Positions 16,609 to 24,364 of a stretch of 64,000 bases of DNA are shown in pieces. How positions within the stretch are numbered: the stretch's first letter is position 1; every line of letters begins with the position of its first letter. The notes beneath the pieces were generated by a model. The model searched no databases, was not told the origin of the DNA, and saw only the letters and a list, made by a program, of their open reading frames with translations. A program made the translations under genes and the position numbers. Origin of the DNA: Methanocorpusculaceae archaeon UBA425 (GTDB lineage Archaea; Halobacteriota; Methanomicrobia; Methanomicrobiales; Methanocorpusculaceae); assembly GCA_002506085.1 (NCBI GenBank), contig DAWV01000005.1, forward strand, positions 136,885-200,884, written 5' to 3'.

Positions 16609-17148
16609 ATGAAAATTTCAGATTTGACCATGTGGATTGGCTCTATTTGCGTTTTTATTGCTGTTTTTGTTTGTATTGTCTGTAACATGGCGGTCACAAA
16701 CACCGTTGGATGGCTTGTATACCCGGTCTCTTCGCTGCTTTTTGCCTGGCTGGTCCTTATGCCCCTTCTTTACTACAAAAAGAGAGGACTAAAACTATCC
16801 TTTGGCATCATCACGACATTGACTCTCCCATTCCTTCTGATAATTGAACAGATGGGGGGCGGGCAGGGATGGTTCATACCACTTGGTTTCCCAATTGCAG
16901 TATCGGGAATTATTTTCATGTGGGCAGTCTTCCTACTGATAAAAAGAGGGGATTTCCTGATTACTCTTTCGAGAATCATTTTCCTCTCAGGCATACTCTG
17001 CCTTGTGATTGATCTGATTATCAAACACGCTCTTGGAGGCGGTGGATTCCCATGGGGTTCCCTTGTTGCGGCAATCACGACCCTGGTGGCAATCCTGATT
17101 CTGGTTATCAGCGTTATCCTGAAAAAGAGAGGAAATCATACAGAGTAG
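16609..17148 (+). CDS. Multi-pass membrane protein of unknown function
   Basis: 179 residues with six probable membrane helices (about 8-28, 35-55, 63-80, 88-112, 118-138 and 150-172) joined by short loops. A Gly-rich loop (MGGGQGW) follows the third helix and another (GGGGFPWG) precedes the last. No catalytic motif is visible and I do not recognise the family. An AAAAGGAG element about 8-15 bases before the ATG supports the start. Its 3' end overlaps the opposite-strand gene by 13 bases. Confidence 0.7.
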   Translation: MKISDLTMWIGSICVFIAVFVCIVCNMAVTNTVGWLVYPVSSLLFAWLVLMPLLYYKKRGLKLSFGIITTLTLPFLLIIEQMGGGQGWFIPLGFPIAVSGIIFMWAVFLLIKRGDFLITLSRIIFLSGILCLVIDLIIKHALGGGGFPWGSLVAAITTLVAILILVISVILKKRGNHTE

Positions 17149-17810
17149 TATGTAACGCGCTTACCCTTTTCGCGGTATTCGCCTGCATACGTATCAAGAT
17201 TTCTTTTGTATCCGATTCTATCCGCAAACCCGAGTTTTTTCAGTTCATCACGGACCCTCATGACTTCCGGCTCATCCGACCAGTCGGCGGTGAAAACATA
17301 GATGACCTTCCGATCATCGTGCGCATCCTCGTTTTCCCTGGCAGTACTAACCTTTGCACCAATTCCGAGCCGGCCGTCGACCGTGGCATCACGAATCTTC
17401 CGCCAGGAAGCATCGACCTCTTCCGGACCTACAAAAATCAGCCACTTGCCTGCCTCATCGGCGCCGGTTGCCCCGGAGGAAATGCCGGGTTTATCCTGCT
17501 GAATCCAGTATGATTTCGTCGTCTTCGATGGAACGAGTCCTTCCCCCAGACGATAGAGCCCGGCAATATTCTGCGCGGTTCCGTTACGTAACAATGGTTC
17601 TGCGAGGGGAGGATACTCGGAGACAAACTGCTGCTGGAGATCCACACAAAATGCATCTATGTCATGCCCGGATTCCACCTCACGATACAGGGACGACCCG
17701 CCCTTTTCCAGATGCTTTTCTATGAAGATCGTAAACATTCCAAAAGCCAGGTCGGTCAACTCATCATCAGAGAACTCCTCTTCGGTATTTTCGAAATCAT
17801 CTTCAGTCAT
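17136..17810 (-). CDS. Bles03-like (DUF1917) putative phosphothreonine-lyase-fold protein
   Basis: A 224-residue soluble protein. The C-terminal two thirds carry the pattern of the Bles03/DUF1917 family: SYWIQQDKPG, then GKWLIF, 'IRDATVDGRLGIGAKVST', VIYVFTADW and a YKRNLDTYAGEY end. The family was named from a mammalian protein and has been compared structurally with bacterial phosphothreonine lyases. The first 25 residues are strongly acidic. Function in archaea is unknown. It runs tail-to-tail into the membrane protein gene. Confidence 0.65.
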   Translation of the reverse strand: MTEDDFENTEEEFSDDELTDLAFGMFTIFIEKHLEKGGSSLYREVESGHDIDAFCVDLQQQFVSEYPPLAEPLLRNGTAQNIAGLYRLGEGLVPSKTTKSYWIQQDKPGISSGATGADEAGKWLIFVGPEEVDASWRKIRDATVDGRLGIGAKVSTARENEDAHDDRKVIYVFTADWSDEPEVMRVRDELKKLGFADRIGYKRNLDTYAGEYREKGKRVTYYSV

Positions 17811-17905
17811 GAGTGATTATTGTATCGTTCAGGTAGTTTAGATTTCGGATTGTGATGCCGGTGAAAGGAAACCTATTATCCCCAGATTATCTATATTTAT
17901 GAACA

Positions 17906-18820
17906 ATGATATGGAAACGTGACTGGGGACTTATAGGTCGTCAGGTAGTGGCCTGGATGATCATACTGCTTCTGTATGTAGTTATACTGACCGTTGCCCT
18001 TGTATTCCTTGAGGGGACGATGATGTACATCCTTGTCGGATTTGTTTTCGTAATGGCATTTGTGCAATATTTCTTCTCGGACAAACTCGTCCAGAGAAGT
18101 ATGCAGGTTATGCTGGTAGATGAGGATGAGGAGCCGCAGCTCTATGCAATGGTCCGCCGGCTTGCCACCGAAGCAAATCTTCCAATGCCAAAAGTAGGAA
18201 TCATTCAGCACAGGGCAATGGCAAATATCCCGAATGCTTTTGCAACCGGCAGAAGCCCGAGAAACGCCGTTGTCGCGGTAACACCGAAGATCCGATCAAT
18301 CCTTACCGATGATGAACTGGAGGCCGTGCTTGCCCATGAAATCTCGCACGTGAAGAACCGTGATATGCTCACAATGACGATTGGAAGTTTTGCGGTTATG
18401 CTCGCGTCAATAATTCTGCAAAATCAGTTTATGCTGGCAATCTTCGGGGGAGACAGAGATAGTGATAACGGCGGAGGAATTATTGTATTCATTCTCGCGA
18501 TGGTTGTAACGTTTATCGTGTACATTGTTGGAACAATTGTCACGATGGCAATTTCCCGTTACCGGGAATTTTCCGCAGACCGCGGGAGTGCCTACCTCAC
18601 AAGAGATCCTGATGCATTGATACGCGCTCTGAAGAAAATCAGTAGTGGTGTAAATGCTGCATCACCGGATGCAAAACAGGCTGTTTCCGGGACGAACTCG
18701 TTTTTCATCATCCCGGCAATCTCAGGCAAGTCAGTAATGGAGTTATTTTCCACCCACCCGTCGCTCGATAAGCGTATTGCCAATCTTGAAAAGGTCCGTG
18801 AAGAAATCCGCGGATACTAA
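17906..18820 (+). CDS. htpX: Protease HtpX homologue
   Basis: Membrane-bound zinc metalloprotease (M48) for quality control of membrane proteins. Two N-terminal helices (about 15-60) precede the HEISH zinc motif at 144-148. Two more helices follow, then FSADRGSAYL, which carries the third zinc ligand region. At 304 residues it is typical. The MIWKRDWGL opening is conserved in archaeal HtpX. A TATA-like CTATTATCC stretch about 30 bases before the ATG suggests a nearly leaderless transcript. Confidence 0.94.
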   Translation: MIWKRDWGLIGRQVVAWMIILLLYVVILTVALVFLEGTMMYILVGFVFVMAFVQYFFSDKLVQRSMQVMLVDEDEEPQLYAMVRRLATEANLPMPKVGIIQHRAMANIPNAFATGRSPRNAVVAVTPKIRSILTDDELEAVLAHEISHVKNRDMLTMTIGSFAVMLASIILQNQFMLAIFGGDRDSDNGGGIIVFILAMVVTFIVYIVGTIVTMAISRYREFSADRGSAYLTRDPDALIRALKKISSGVNAASPDAKQAVSGTNSFFIIPAISGKSVMELFSTHPSLDKRIANLEKVREEIRGY

Positions 18821-18842
18821 ATCCAAATATTTTTTCGACAGG

Positions 18843-18850
18843 TTTAATAA
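18843..18850 (+). promoter_or_regulatory. TATA box for the tRNA pair
   Basis: TTTAATAA lies 33-40 bases before the 5' end of tRNA-Gly in an otherwise short spacer after htpX. This is a suitable position for a TATA box with a short 5' leader removed by RNase P. It probably drives both tRNA genes. Confidence 0.55.
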
Positions 18851-18882
18851 GGTCAAATAGAAACATAAGAGACGCAAGACAG

Positions 18883-18953
18883 GCACTGATGGTCTAGAGG
18901 TATGACTTTGGCCTTCCAAGCCAATAGCCCGGGTTCGATTCCCGGTCGGTGCA
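18883..18953 (+). tRNA. tRNA-Gly (TCC anticodon)
   Basis: A full cloverleaf can be drawn. The acceptor stem is GCACTGA/TCGGTGC with one G-T pair, the anticodon stem TTGGC/GCCAA has loop CTTCCAA giving anticodon TCC, and the T arm contains GGTTCGATTCC. The discriminator base is A. No intron is seen and CCA is not encoded. Confidence 0.95.
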
Positions 18954-18971
18954 CTTTTTCCCTTTTTAAAT

Positions 18972-19043
18972 GGATTCGTGGTCTAGTGGTATGACGTCGC
19001 ATTCACACTGCGGAGGTCAGGAGTTCGAATCTCCTCGGATCCA
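18972..19043 (+). tRNA. tRNA-Val (CAC anticodon)
   Basis: The acceptor stem is GGATTCG/CGGATCC with one wobble pair. The anticodon stem TCGCA/TGCGG encloses loop TTCACAC, giving anticodon CAC. The T arm holds AGTTCGAATCT. The discriminator is A and CCA is not encoded. It lies 18 bases after tRNA-Gly and is probably co-transcribed. Confidence 0.95.
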
Positions 19044-19144
19044 CTGTTTTTGAATATAAGATACTGAGATAACCCTCTCGGCGTTATGACGGCTGAAGTA
19101 TTCTTTAAAGAACTGGAAAAACCGAAAAATCAGAAGGGTGTAGC

Positions 19145-19198
19145 TTTGTGGAAAGGACTTTAATATCTCTTCACTTATCTACAGTGATTTTCCACAAA
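19145..19198. repeat. 10-base perfect inverted repeat
   Basis: TTTGTGGAAA at 19145-19154 is the exact reverse complement of TTTCCACAAA at 19189-19198, with 34 bases between. It lies between the tRNA pair and the 3' end of the opposite-strand methyltransferase gene. It could be a stem-loop ending transcription or a protein site. Confidence 0.5.
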
Positions 19199-19264
19199 TA
19201 ATGACTCTGCCGGACATGCAGGATAAACTGAAATCCACACCGTATGACAGAATAAAACCCATTC

Positions 19265-20104
19265 TTATCCCACACACACCCAGCGGTCGTAGATTGGGTC
19301 ACGCTCGTTCTCGACGATGTCGAGCGTTTTCCCGACGCCCTCTGCCCACTCTTTAACCCAGTGCGCCTCATTTTCGGTTGCGACCGTGATAAGCGTCTTT
19401 CCAGTAATTCCAGCAAGTTCCTCGACGATCGGCTTCCAGACATCCTGCGTATAGGGGTAGATCTGCCCGAACATAATCCCGACACCATACTCTGCATCAG
19501 GAAGATATGCCGATGCGATTTTTGCATCGATACAGGCAGTCCCCTCGGAATAGAGCCTCCCAGACACAAGCCCGAGCGACAAAAGCTCGGGATCATTGTC
19601 ATACGCGATTGGACGGGCACCCATCTCACGAAGAATCATAGAGCCGATTCCGGACCCGGCACAGGCATCCAGCGCGGTGCCGGATATGGAGGTCCCCCAC
19701 AGCTCATGAATAAGATCCCGGACTTTTTCAATCCGGTCGGCAGGCAGGTCATCTCCTGCAGGCGGAATCTCCTGACGGAGAATTTCCGCGAAATGCGCCC
19801 GGCATGCATCCTCGACGTCATTGCGCATTTCCTGATAAATTTCCCCATCTGCCGCTTCAAAAAGTGCAAGCTCCCCGGAAACCGGACCACGGAAAAGCCA
19901 GGAGGTTGCACGCCATCCGCTGGCGGTCTTCACCGCAAGCAGAAGGGGATTCTCATCCTCATCGATCAGAATCTTCGCTCCATTCTGAATCGGTTCCGCC
20001 TCGCAGATTAAAACTGCAGGCTCGCCGTTATTTACCAGAGACGCGTAATCCGGCTCGATAAATCTGAGACCGTCCACCTCCAGCATCGTTGATAGAGTTG
20101 TCAT
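19265..20104 (-). CDS. SAM-dependent methyltransferase-like protein
   Basis: 279 residues. The C-terminal half has a class I SAM-binding motif, ALDACAGSGIG at 144-154, with an acidic strand end 'IAYDND' about 15 residues later. The following strand carries 'GVGIMFGQIYPY', in the position of motif IV but without a clear DPPY. The N-terminal 90 residues form an unrecognised beta-rich domain ('AVKTASGWRATSWLF'). It overlaps the upstream bactofilin-like gene by 4 bases, so the two are probably made together. The substrate is unknown. Confidence 0.7.
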   Translation of the reverse strand: MTTLSTMLEVDGLRFIEPDYASLVNNGEPAVLICEAEPIQNGAKILIDEDENPLLLAVKTASGWRATSWLFRGPVSGELALFEAADGEIYQEMRNDVEDACRAHFAEILRQEIPPAGDDLPADRIEKVRDLIHELWGTSISGTALDACAGSGIGSMILREMGARPIAYDNDPELLSLGLVSGRLYSEGTACIDAKIASAYLPDAEYGVGIMFGQIYPYTQDVWKPIVEELAGITGKTLITVATENEAHWVKEWAEGVGKTLDIVENERDPIYDRWVCVG

Positions 20105-21171
20105 TTATTATCCTCAGAACGACCGATTGTAAGTCCGTCAATAGCTTTTATAACACCACTCACTCTTGCATCCTCATGGAGCCAGACAGTTTTCCCGGCA
20201 ACATTGCCGAGCACATCCGCCCCGCGTTCGACACGGACATTTTGCCCAACCACATCCCCATGGATTGCTGTTCTTGGTCCGATTTTAATCCGCTGGGTTG
20301 CCTGTATACTGCCGAAAAGCGTCGTATCATTCCGAATCTTCACCGACTTCGCCTTAATGTTTCCATGCAGACGACAGTTGGCCCCAATCTCCATTGGAGT
20401 CGAAACGGAGACGTAGCTCAAATCCATCGTGGTTTTTGGCGGGAGCACCAGCGGAACCGAGTTTGCCTCGGAAATTAGAGCATCCACCCGTTTCTTTGCC
20501 TCCTCCTCACCCTCCAGATTCAGCATCGTCATTACATAGAGCAGGAGATACAAAATGACGGGCATCGGATTTCGGATTGCAATATCCCCAAATGCCTTGA
20601 ACTCCTTATCGATGGCGACATTATCCCCGATATCCAGATTGCCCCCCACATTCAGTTTCCCGTGAATCTTCACGCCCTCACCAAGAAAGGCATCCCCATT
20701 ACAGAGAACGGTACCGTAGACTTCGCAGAAGTTATCGATACGCAGATCTCCTTCTGCAACAATATCGCCGTGCATCCGGGAAAGTTCACAGATGATAATA
20801 TCGTTCCCGTAAAGACCGTAGCCGATATCACAGTGGTCTCCTACTAAAATATCGTGTTTTGTTTTGAGATTATGTTCCTGCAGCTCGGTCTTATCCGGCA
20901 GGGAACAGGTTTTAAAAAGGTCAGAAGAGGAGATAACCATCGAAGCTGTGTCCTCATCAACTTTGGAAAGATTGAGAGCAGGTTTTTCCCCGTTTTTTAC
21001 CTCGGTAAAAAGCGGTTCAAGAAATTCGGGTATTTTCTCCTGAACATGCTCCTCCTCTTCTTCCTCCAGGACTTTTTCTTCTTCCGGCGTAAGCTCGGGT
21101 AGGGTGAGGAACTTCTCATCCTCCTCAGGCAATGATTCCGCGATAATTATCCGTTTATTATCCTCTGACAT
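20101..21171 (-). CDS. Bactofilin-like polymer-forming beta-helix protein
   Basis: 356 residues. The first 60 are acidic with a run of Glu. Two stretches of short repeats, about 100-200 and 255-350, have the hydrophobic-Gly-Asp spacing of beta-helix proteins ('GDIVAEGDLRIDN', 'GNLDIGDNVAIDK', 'GDVVGQNVRVERG'). A hydrophobic segment at about 203-222 (PVILYLLLYVMTM) splits them. The pattern resembles bactofilins and archaeal polymer-forming proteins; a sugar acyltransferase is less likely, as no catalytic His motif is seen. It is translationally coupled to the methyltransferase-like gene. Confidence 0.65.
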   Translation of the reverse strand: MSEDNKRIIIAESLPEEDEKFLTLPELTPEEEKVLEEEEEEHVQEKIPEFLEPLFTEVKNGEKPALNLSKVDEDTASMVISSSDLFKTCSLPDKTELQEHNLKTKHDILVGDHCDIGYGLYGNDIIICELSRMHGDIVAEGDLRIDNFCEVYGTVLCNGDAFLGEGVKIHGKLNVGGNLDIGDNVAIDKEFKAFGDIAIRNPMPVILYLLLYVMTMLNLEGEEEAKKRVDALISEANSVPLVLPPKTTMDLSYVSVSTPMEIGANCRLHGNIKAKSVKIRNDTTLFGSIQATQRIKIGPRTAIHGDVVGQNVRVERGADVLGNVAGKTVWLHEDARVSGVIKAIDGLTIGRSEDNK

Positions 21172-21197
21172 TCTCCACCCTATATACTAGTATATCG

Positions 21198-22418
21198 TTA
21201 GGCTCCGTACTTATGGGTTTTGTCAATGAGGTCAAGGAGAATCGGCATTAAGCTGCCGCCCAATATCCGGCACATTCCTCCCGCAGCACAGGAGATTTCA
21301 TCATATGAGGTAACGCTGTCAATTCGTGCCCCGTCACCGCGAATGATGAGCGGAACCGGATCTGCACTGTGATCCTTTATTGAGCAAGGAGTAGAGTGAT
21401 CTCCGCAAACGGCAATCATCACATCGGATAGGGATAAGAACGGGAGAATCGCGGCATCAACTTCCTCGAGGAACTCTTTTTTCTCGACTGCCTTTCCATC
21501 ATGTCCATATTCATCAGCGTTTTTCACGTTGAAGAGAACGAAATCCTTCTTCTGTAACTCGCTACAGACGATTTTCACCTGTTCGTCGAGCGGCGTGGTT
21601 GGAAATACAGGAATCCTTTCAAGACCGACCGAACTGCCGATTCCGGCAATTAATGCGGCCGATGCAACCACACTGCCTGAAAGTCCATGCTTTTCTTCGA
21701 AGGGCTCATAGACGCCCATCTCACCGGCGCCACGAATCAGAACAACGTTGGCCGGCATTTCTCCGCCCGCTTTGCGTGCAAGGTTGACCGGGTGGTTTTT
21801 GAGAATAGCGGTTGACTGACGGACGAATTCGTTACAGACTTCGGCAGTGAACTTGGCCGCTTCACTTTCATCTTCCGGCACGATGACATGGGGTATGACC
21901 CCGTTCTTCTTCGGGTCGTTGGTTGAAACTGCCGGACTGAGACCTTTTCCTTTGAGTGAAAGGGCCGCACGGTGACCAGTCCCCGGTTTAAACTCGATTT
22001 TCACCCCATATTTCAAGAGGTCAACACCGTTTTTGATGGCAGCCGATATCTCTGTCGTGTCGGAGATACGCCCGGCACGCCGGTCAATTACCATTCCATT
22101 GTCATCAAGCGTGGCATAGTTTGCCCGGAAACCGATCATGCCAGGTTCCATTTTGATTCCGCATCCGGCTGCCTCAAGCGGCCCTCTGCCGGTATAGTAT
22201 TTTTGCGGAGGATAGCCGAGGAGGCTTAAATGAGATGTGTCGGACCCCGCACGAATTCCGGGAGCGATCGGATCCATAATCCCGCAGATACCTTCACGGG
22301 CGAGCCGGTCAAGGTTTGGCAGAGATGCTGCCTGCAGGGGTGTTTTATTTCCAAGACATGCACATGGACGGTCCCCCACACCGTCAATAATCAGGAGAAG
22401 AATTTTAGATGCTGTCAT
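21198..22418 (-). CDS. apgM: Cofactor-independent phosphoglycerate mutase (archaeal type)
   Basis: Interconverts 3- and 2-phosphoglycerate in glycolysis/gluconeogenesis without 2,3-bisphosphoglycerate. It belongs to the alkaline phosphatase superfamily. LLLIIDGVGDR carries the first metal Asp (D12), the active Ser region is GSDTSHLSLLGY, and 'DEYGHDGK' plus 'CGDHSTPC' supply the C-terminal metal ligands. At 406 residues it is the usual archaeal length. It stands alone between the bactofilin-like and peroxiredoxin genes. Confidence 0.93.
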   Translation of the reverse strand: MTASKILLLIIDGVGDRPCACLGNKTPLQAASLPNLDRLAREGICGIMDPIAPGIRAGSDTSHLSLLGYPPQKYYTGRGPLEAAGCGIKMEPGMIGFRANYATLDDNGMVIDRRAGRISDTTEISAAIKNGVDLLKYGVKIEFKPGTGHRAALSLKGKGLSPAVSTNDPKKNGVIPHVIVPEDESEAAKFTAEVCNEFVRQSTAILKNHPVNLARKAGGEMPANVVLIRGAGEMGVYEPFEEKHGLSGSVVASAALIAGIGSSVGLERIPVFPTTPLDEQVKIVCSELQKKDFVLFNVKNADEYGHDGKAVEKKEFLEEVDAAILPFLSLSDVMIAVCGDHSTPCSIKDHSADPVPLIIRGDGARIDSVTSYDEISCAAGGMCRILGGSLMPILLDLIDKTHKYGA

Positions 22419-22457
22419 TGTGTGATGTATTGGTCGGGTAAGCCTAAGTATTTTGTT

Positions 22458-22925
22458 TCATACGAACTCGTGTATTTTATGCAGGACCTCAGACGCATGA
22501 CCTTTTACCTTCACTTTATCCCAAACCGCAAGAATCTTTCCCGCAGCATCCATGACAAACGTGCTCCGGAGAACTCCCATATACTCACGGCCGTACATTT
22601 TTTTGGTTACCCAGACCCCAAATGCATTGATAACGATTTTTTCCGGATCGGAGAGAAGCGTAATGGACAACTCCTGTTTTTCGATAAACTTCTGATGACT
22701 GACCGGGGAGTCCGGGCTGATGCCGAAAACCTGTGCATCAAGACGGGTAAACTCAGGGAGAAGCTTGGAAAAATCCTTTGCTTCGGTGATACATCCGGAG
22801 GAATTATCCTTTGGATAAAAATACAGAATCACCAGGTGCGAGGCGTCAGTCGGGAATGCCCACTCTTCGCCGGACGCATCGGGGAGAGTAAATGACGGAA
22901 TGATATCATTGACGACGAGTGACAT
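22458..22925 (-). CDS. bcp: Peroxiredoxin (Bcp/PrxQ family), single-Cys form
   Basis: Thiol peroxidase that reduces hydrogen peroxide or alkyl hydroperoxides. The active-site segment PKDNSSGCITEA places the peroxidatic Cys at C45; the usual Thr three residues before is a Ser. C45 is the only Cys in the 155-residue protein, so it lacks the resolving Cys found five residues later in many PrxQ members. It would need an external thiol to close its cycle. The rest of the thioredoxin fold is intact ('VFGISPDSPVSHQKF'). Confidence 0.88.
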   Translation of the reverse strand: MSLVVNDIIPSFTLPDASGEEWAFPTDASHLVILYFYPKDNSSGCITEAKDFSKLLPEFTRLDAQVFGISPDSPVSHQKFIEKQELSITLLSDPEKIVINAFGVWVTKKMYGREYMGVLRSTFVMDAAGKILAVWDKVKVKGHASEVLHKIHEFV

Positions 22926-23015
22926 AAAAAATCAATTGTCGGGGGAGGTAATAATAGTATTTTTGAAGCAGGTCCCTTTTTTCACGGGACCGGAAAAACA
23001 GGGGGATAGTCCGGG

Positions 23016-23426
23016 TTATTTAAATCCAGTCGCGTTCCTGACCTCGATTTCTTCCATCTCGTCAAGATACGGCAGAAGTGCCTTGATATACGGACGTTCT
23101 CCCACGGCGGTCAGGATTACGCCGGTCTCCAGAACTTCTGCAGAGAGCGGTTTTTCCGTAAGCATTCTCTCAACATTCGCACACGGACCTTCAATCTGTT
23201 TCAGCTGCTTCTGCATAATCTTAAACCAGTCCTCAATCTCCAGAACAGGTCGGAAATCAGGGTCAGTCATCCGGTATTTTTCCACATCGTCTGTGACGTT
23301 CGAATTCTTTGCAATCTCCTCATCCATATAGAGGTACACGTTAATCCGTTCTCGCTGCCGGATTTCCCGGAGAAGCAGAAGATCAATCTGTTCACCAGGG
23401 ACGGGAAGGGTGGTCATTCTTATCAT
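23016..23426 (-). CDS. Conserved-looking hypothetical protein
   Basis: 136 residues, soluble, charged. No family recognised. The predicted fold is mostly helical with an amphipathic middle ('IEDWFKIMQKQLKQIEG') and a C-terminal strand-helix ('GVILTAVGERPYIKALLPYL'). The start could be the first Met or the Met three codons in (MTTLPVPGEQ). It lies 18 bases upstream of the anchored OB-fold gene on the same strand, so the two may be co-transcribed. Confidence 0.6.
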   Translation of the reverse strand: MIRMTTLPVPGEQIDLLLLREIRQRERINVYLYMDEEIAKNSNVTDDVEKYRMTDPDFRPVLEIEDWFKIMQKQLKQIEGPCANVERMLTEKPLSAEVLETGVILTAVGERPYIKALLPYLDEMEEIEVRNATGFK

Positions 23427-23444
23427 ATATGTCGGTTGGAAGTA

Positions 23445-23813
23445 TTAAGTTCGCACCAGTATCCTGATGTCTGATATGGAATTGGTAACGATCTCCTTTT
23501 TTCCAGCATATGTGTCAACTTTTCCGGTTACTTTCACATAATCTCCGTCAAGTAGAATTAAATCCGTTCCGCCGCCCGGGACAAACACATCCACGCCTGA
23601 TACGTTTACAATCAGATGACCCCCGGTGCTGGTGATTTTTGTATCCAGAACAATTCCTTCGAGAAAAACGAACGTCCCGTCCTGTGTTTCGGGCGTATAA
23701 GATATGGCGCCCCCATCCGATAAGAAACAGGTCATTCCAATATACAGAGCACCAAGAGCAAGAATTACGGCAACCATAATGCCGACAGCGAGGCGTTCTG
23801 GACGGGTGAGCAT
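23445..23813 (-). CDS. Membrane-anchored OB-fold-like protein
   Basis: 122 residues with one N-terminal membrane helix (about 9-30) and a small beta-barrel domain facing outward. The segment 'FVFLEGIVLDTKITSTGG' through 'GDYVKVTGKVDTYAGKKEI' has the spacing of OB-fold tRNA/helicase-type domains. Similar short anchored OB proteins occur in methanogens, role unknown. It follows the hypothetical gene at 23016-23426 only in position; on the minus strand it is transcribed first. Confidence 0.65.
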   Translation of the reverse strand: MLTRPERLAVGIMVAVILALGALYIGMTCFLSDGGAISYTPETQDGTFVFLEGIVLDTKITSTGGHLIVNVSGVDVFVPGGGTDLILLDGDYVKVTGKVDTYAGKKEIVTNSISDIRILVRT

Positions 23814-23975
23814 ACTGATTTTCCCTTTTGCATCACATAATTTATTAATCTATTTACCGTTGGAACATGACAAACAAACTGCCGGAATATAGGGGTATAG
23901 GTTCGCCATCATTCGAACGTAATTTCACACAATGTGTATATTGTTCTTAACATTACAAACAACATAGGAAAAACA

Positions 23976-23983
23976 TTAAATAC
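23976..23983 (+). promoter_or_regulatory. TATA box of the winged-helix regulator
   Basis: TTAAATAC centred about 24 bases before the ATG at 24004. With the usual 25-27 base spacing the transcript would begin at or just after that ATG, so either the mRNA is leaderless or the ATG at 24019 is used. Confidence 0.5.
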
Positions 23984-23984
23984 T

Positions 23985-23994
23985 TTAACGTTAA
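23985..23994. promoter_or_regulatory. Palindromic operator candidate TTAACGTTAA
   Basis: A perfect 10-base palindrome lies between the TATA box and the start codon of the small winged-helix gene. The position would block polymerase loading or initiation, as expected for an autorepressor site. Binding is inferred from position only. Confidence 0.45.
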
Positions 23995-24003
23995 TTATCT
24001 TGT

Positions 24004-24243
24004 ATGCAGAGAACCAACATGCCCAAATCATGTGTTGCTGTATATCAGTTACTCGAACAAACTGGTTCACAAACACACAAAGAGATTGTCTCAAGCACAG
24101 GGCTCGCTCCTCGCACAGTCCGATACGCTCTCAGACGCTTGAAGGAAAACGGACTCATCATCGAGAAATTTAATTTCCGTGATGCACGTCAGGCAATTTA
24201 TATGCCTAAGATGACCGCGGCACCCACACACGCCTCGGCATAA
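24004..24243 (+). CDS. Small winged-helix transcriptional regulator
   Basis: 79 residues consisting of little more than one MarR-like winged helix-turn-helix. 'HKEIVSSTGLAPRTVRYALRRLKENGLI' is the turn plus recognition helix, and 'IEKFNFRDARQAIY' forms the wing. The start may be this ATG or the second one, five codons in (MPKSCVAVYQLL). A palindrome just upstream suggests autoregulation. Its targets are not evident; the downstream dapL gene has its own spacer of 121 bases. Confidence 0.8.
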   Translation: MQRTNMPKSCVAVYQLLEQTGSQTHKEIVSSTGLAPRTVRYALRRLKENGLIIEKFNFRDARQAIYMPKMTAAPTHASA

Positions 24244-24364
24244 TTTTTTTCACATAATTTCCCCTTTTGGAATTTCCCCTTTTTTCCTCCAGGCAGCCCT
24301 GAAAACAGCCGCCGCAGTTATCCTGACGAACGACTTAATTTCTTACACGTTCAATGAATATGCG

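Noticed and set aside
18883..19043. Possible integration site at the tRNA pair
   Set aside because: No integrase, no repeat of a tRNA 3' end and no foreign-looking genes nearby.
19086..19163. 25-codon peptide frame after tRNA-Val
   Set aside because: Too short to judge, no ribosome site, and it overlaps an inverted repeat arm. It could be a remnant but cannot be supported.
22230..22895. Long plus-strand open frame (221 codons) opposite the peroxiredoxin gene
   Set aside because: It is antisense to two clear genes (apgM and bcp) and its translation is low in structure and rich in His and Cys, typical of a shadow frame.
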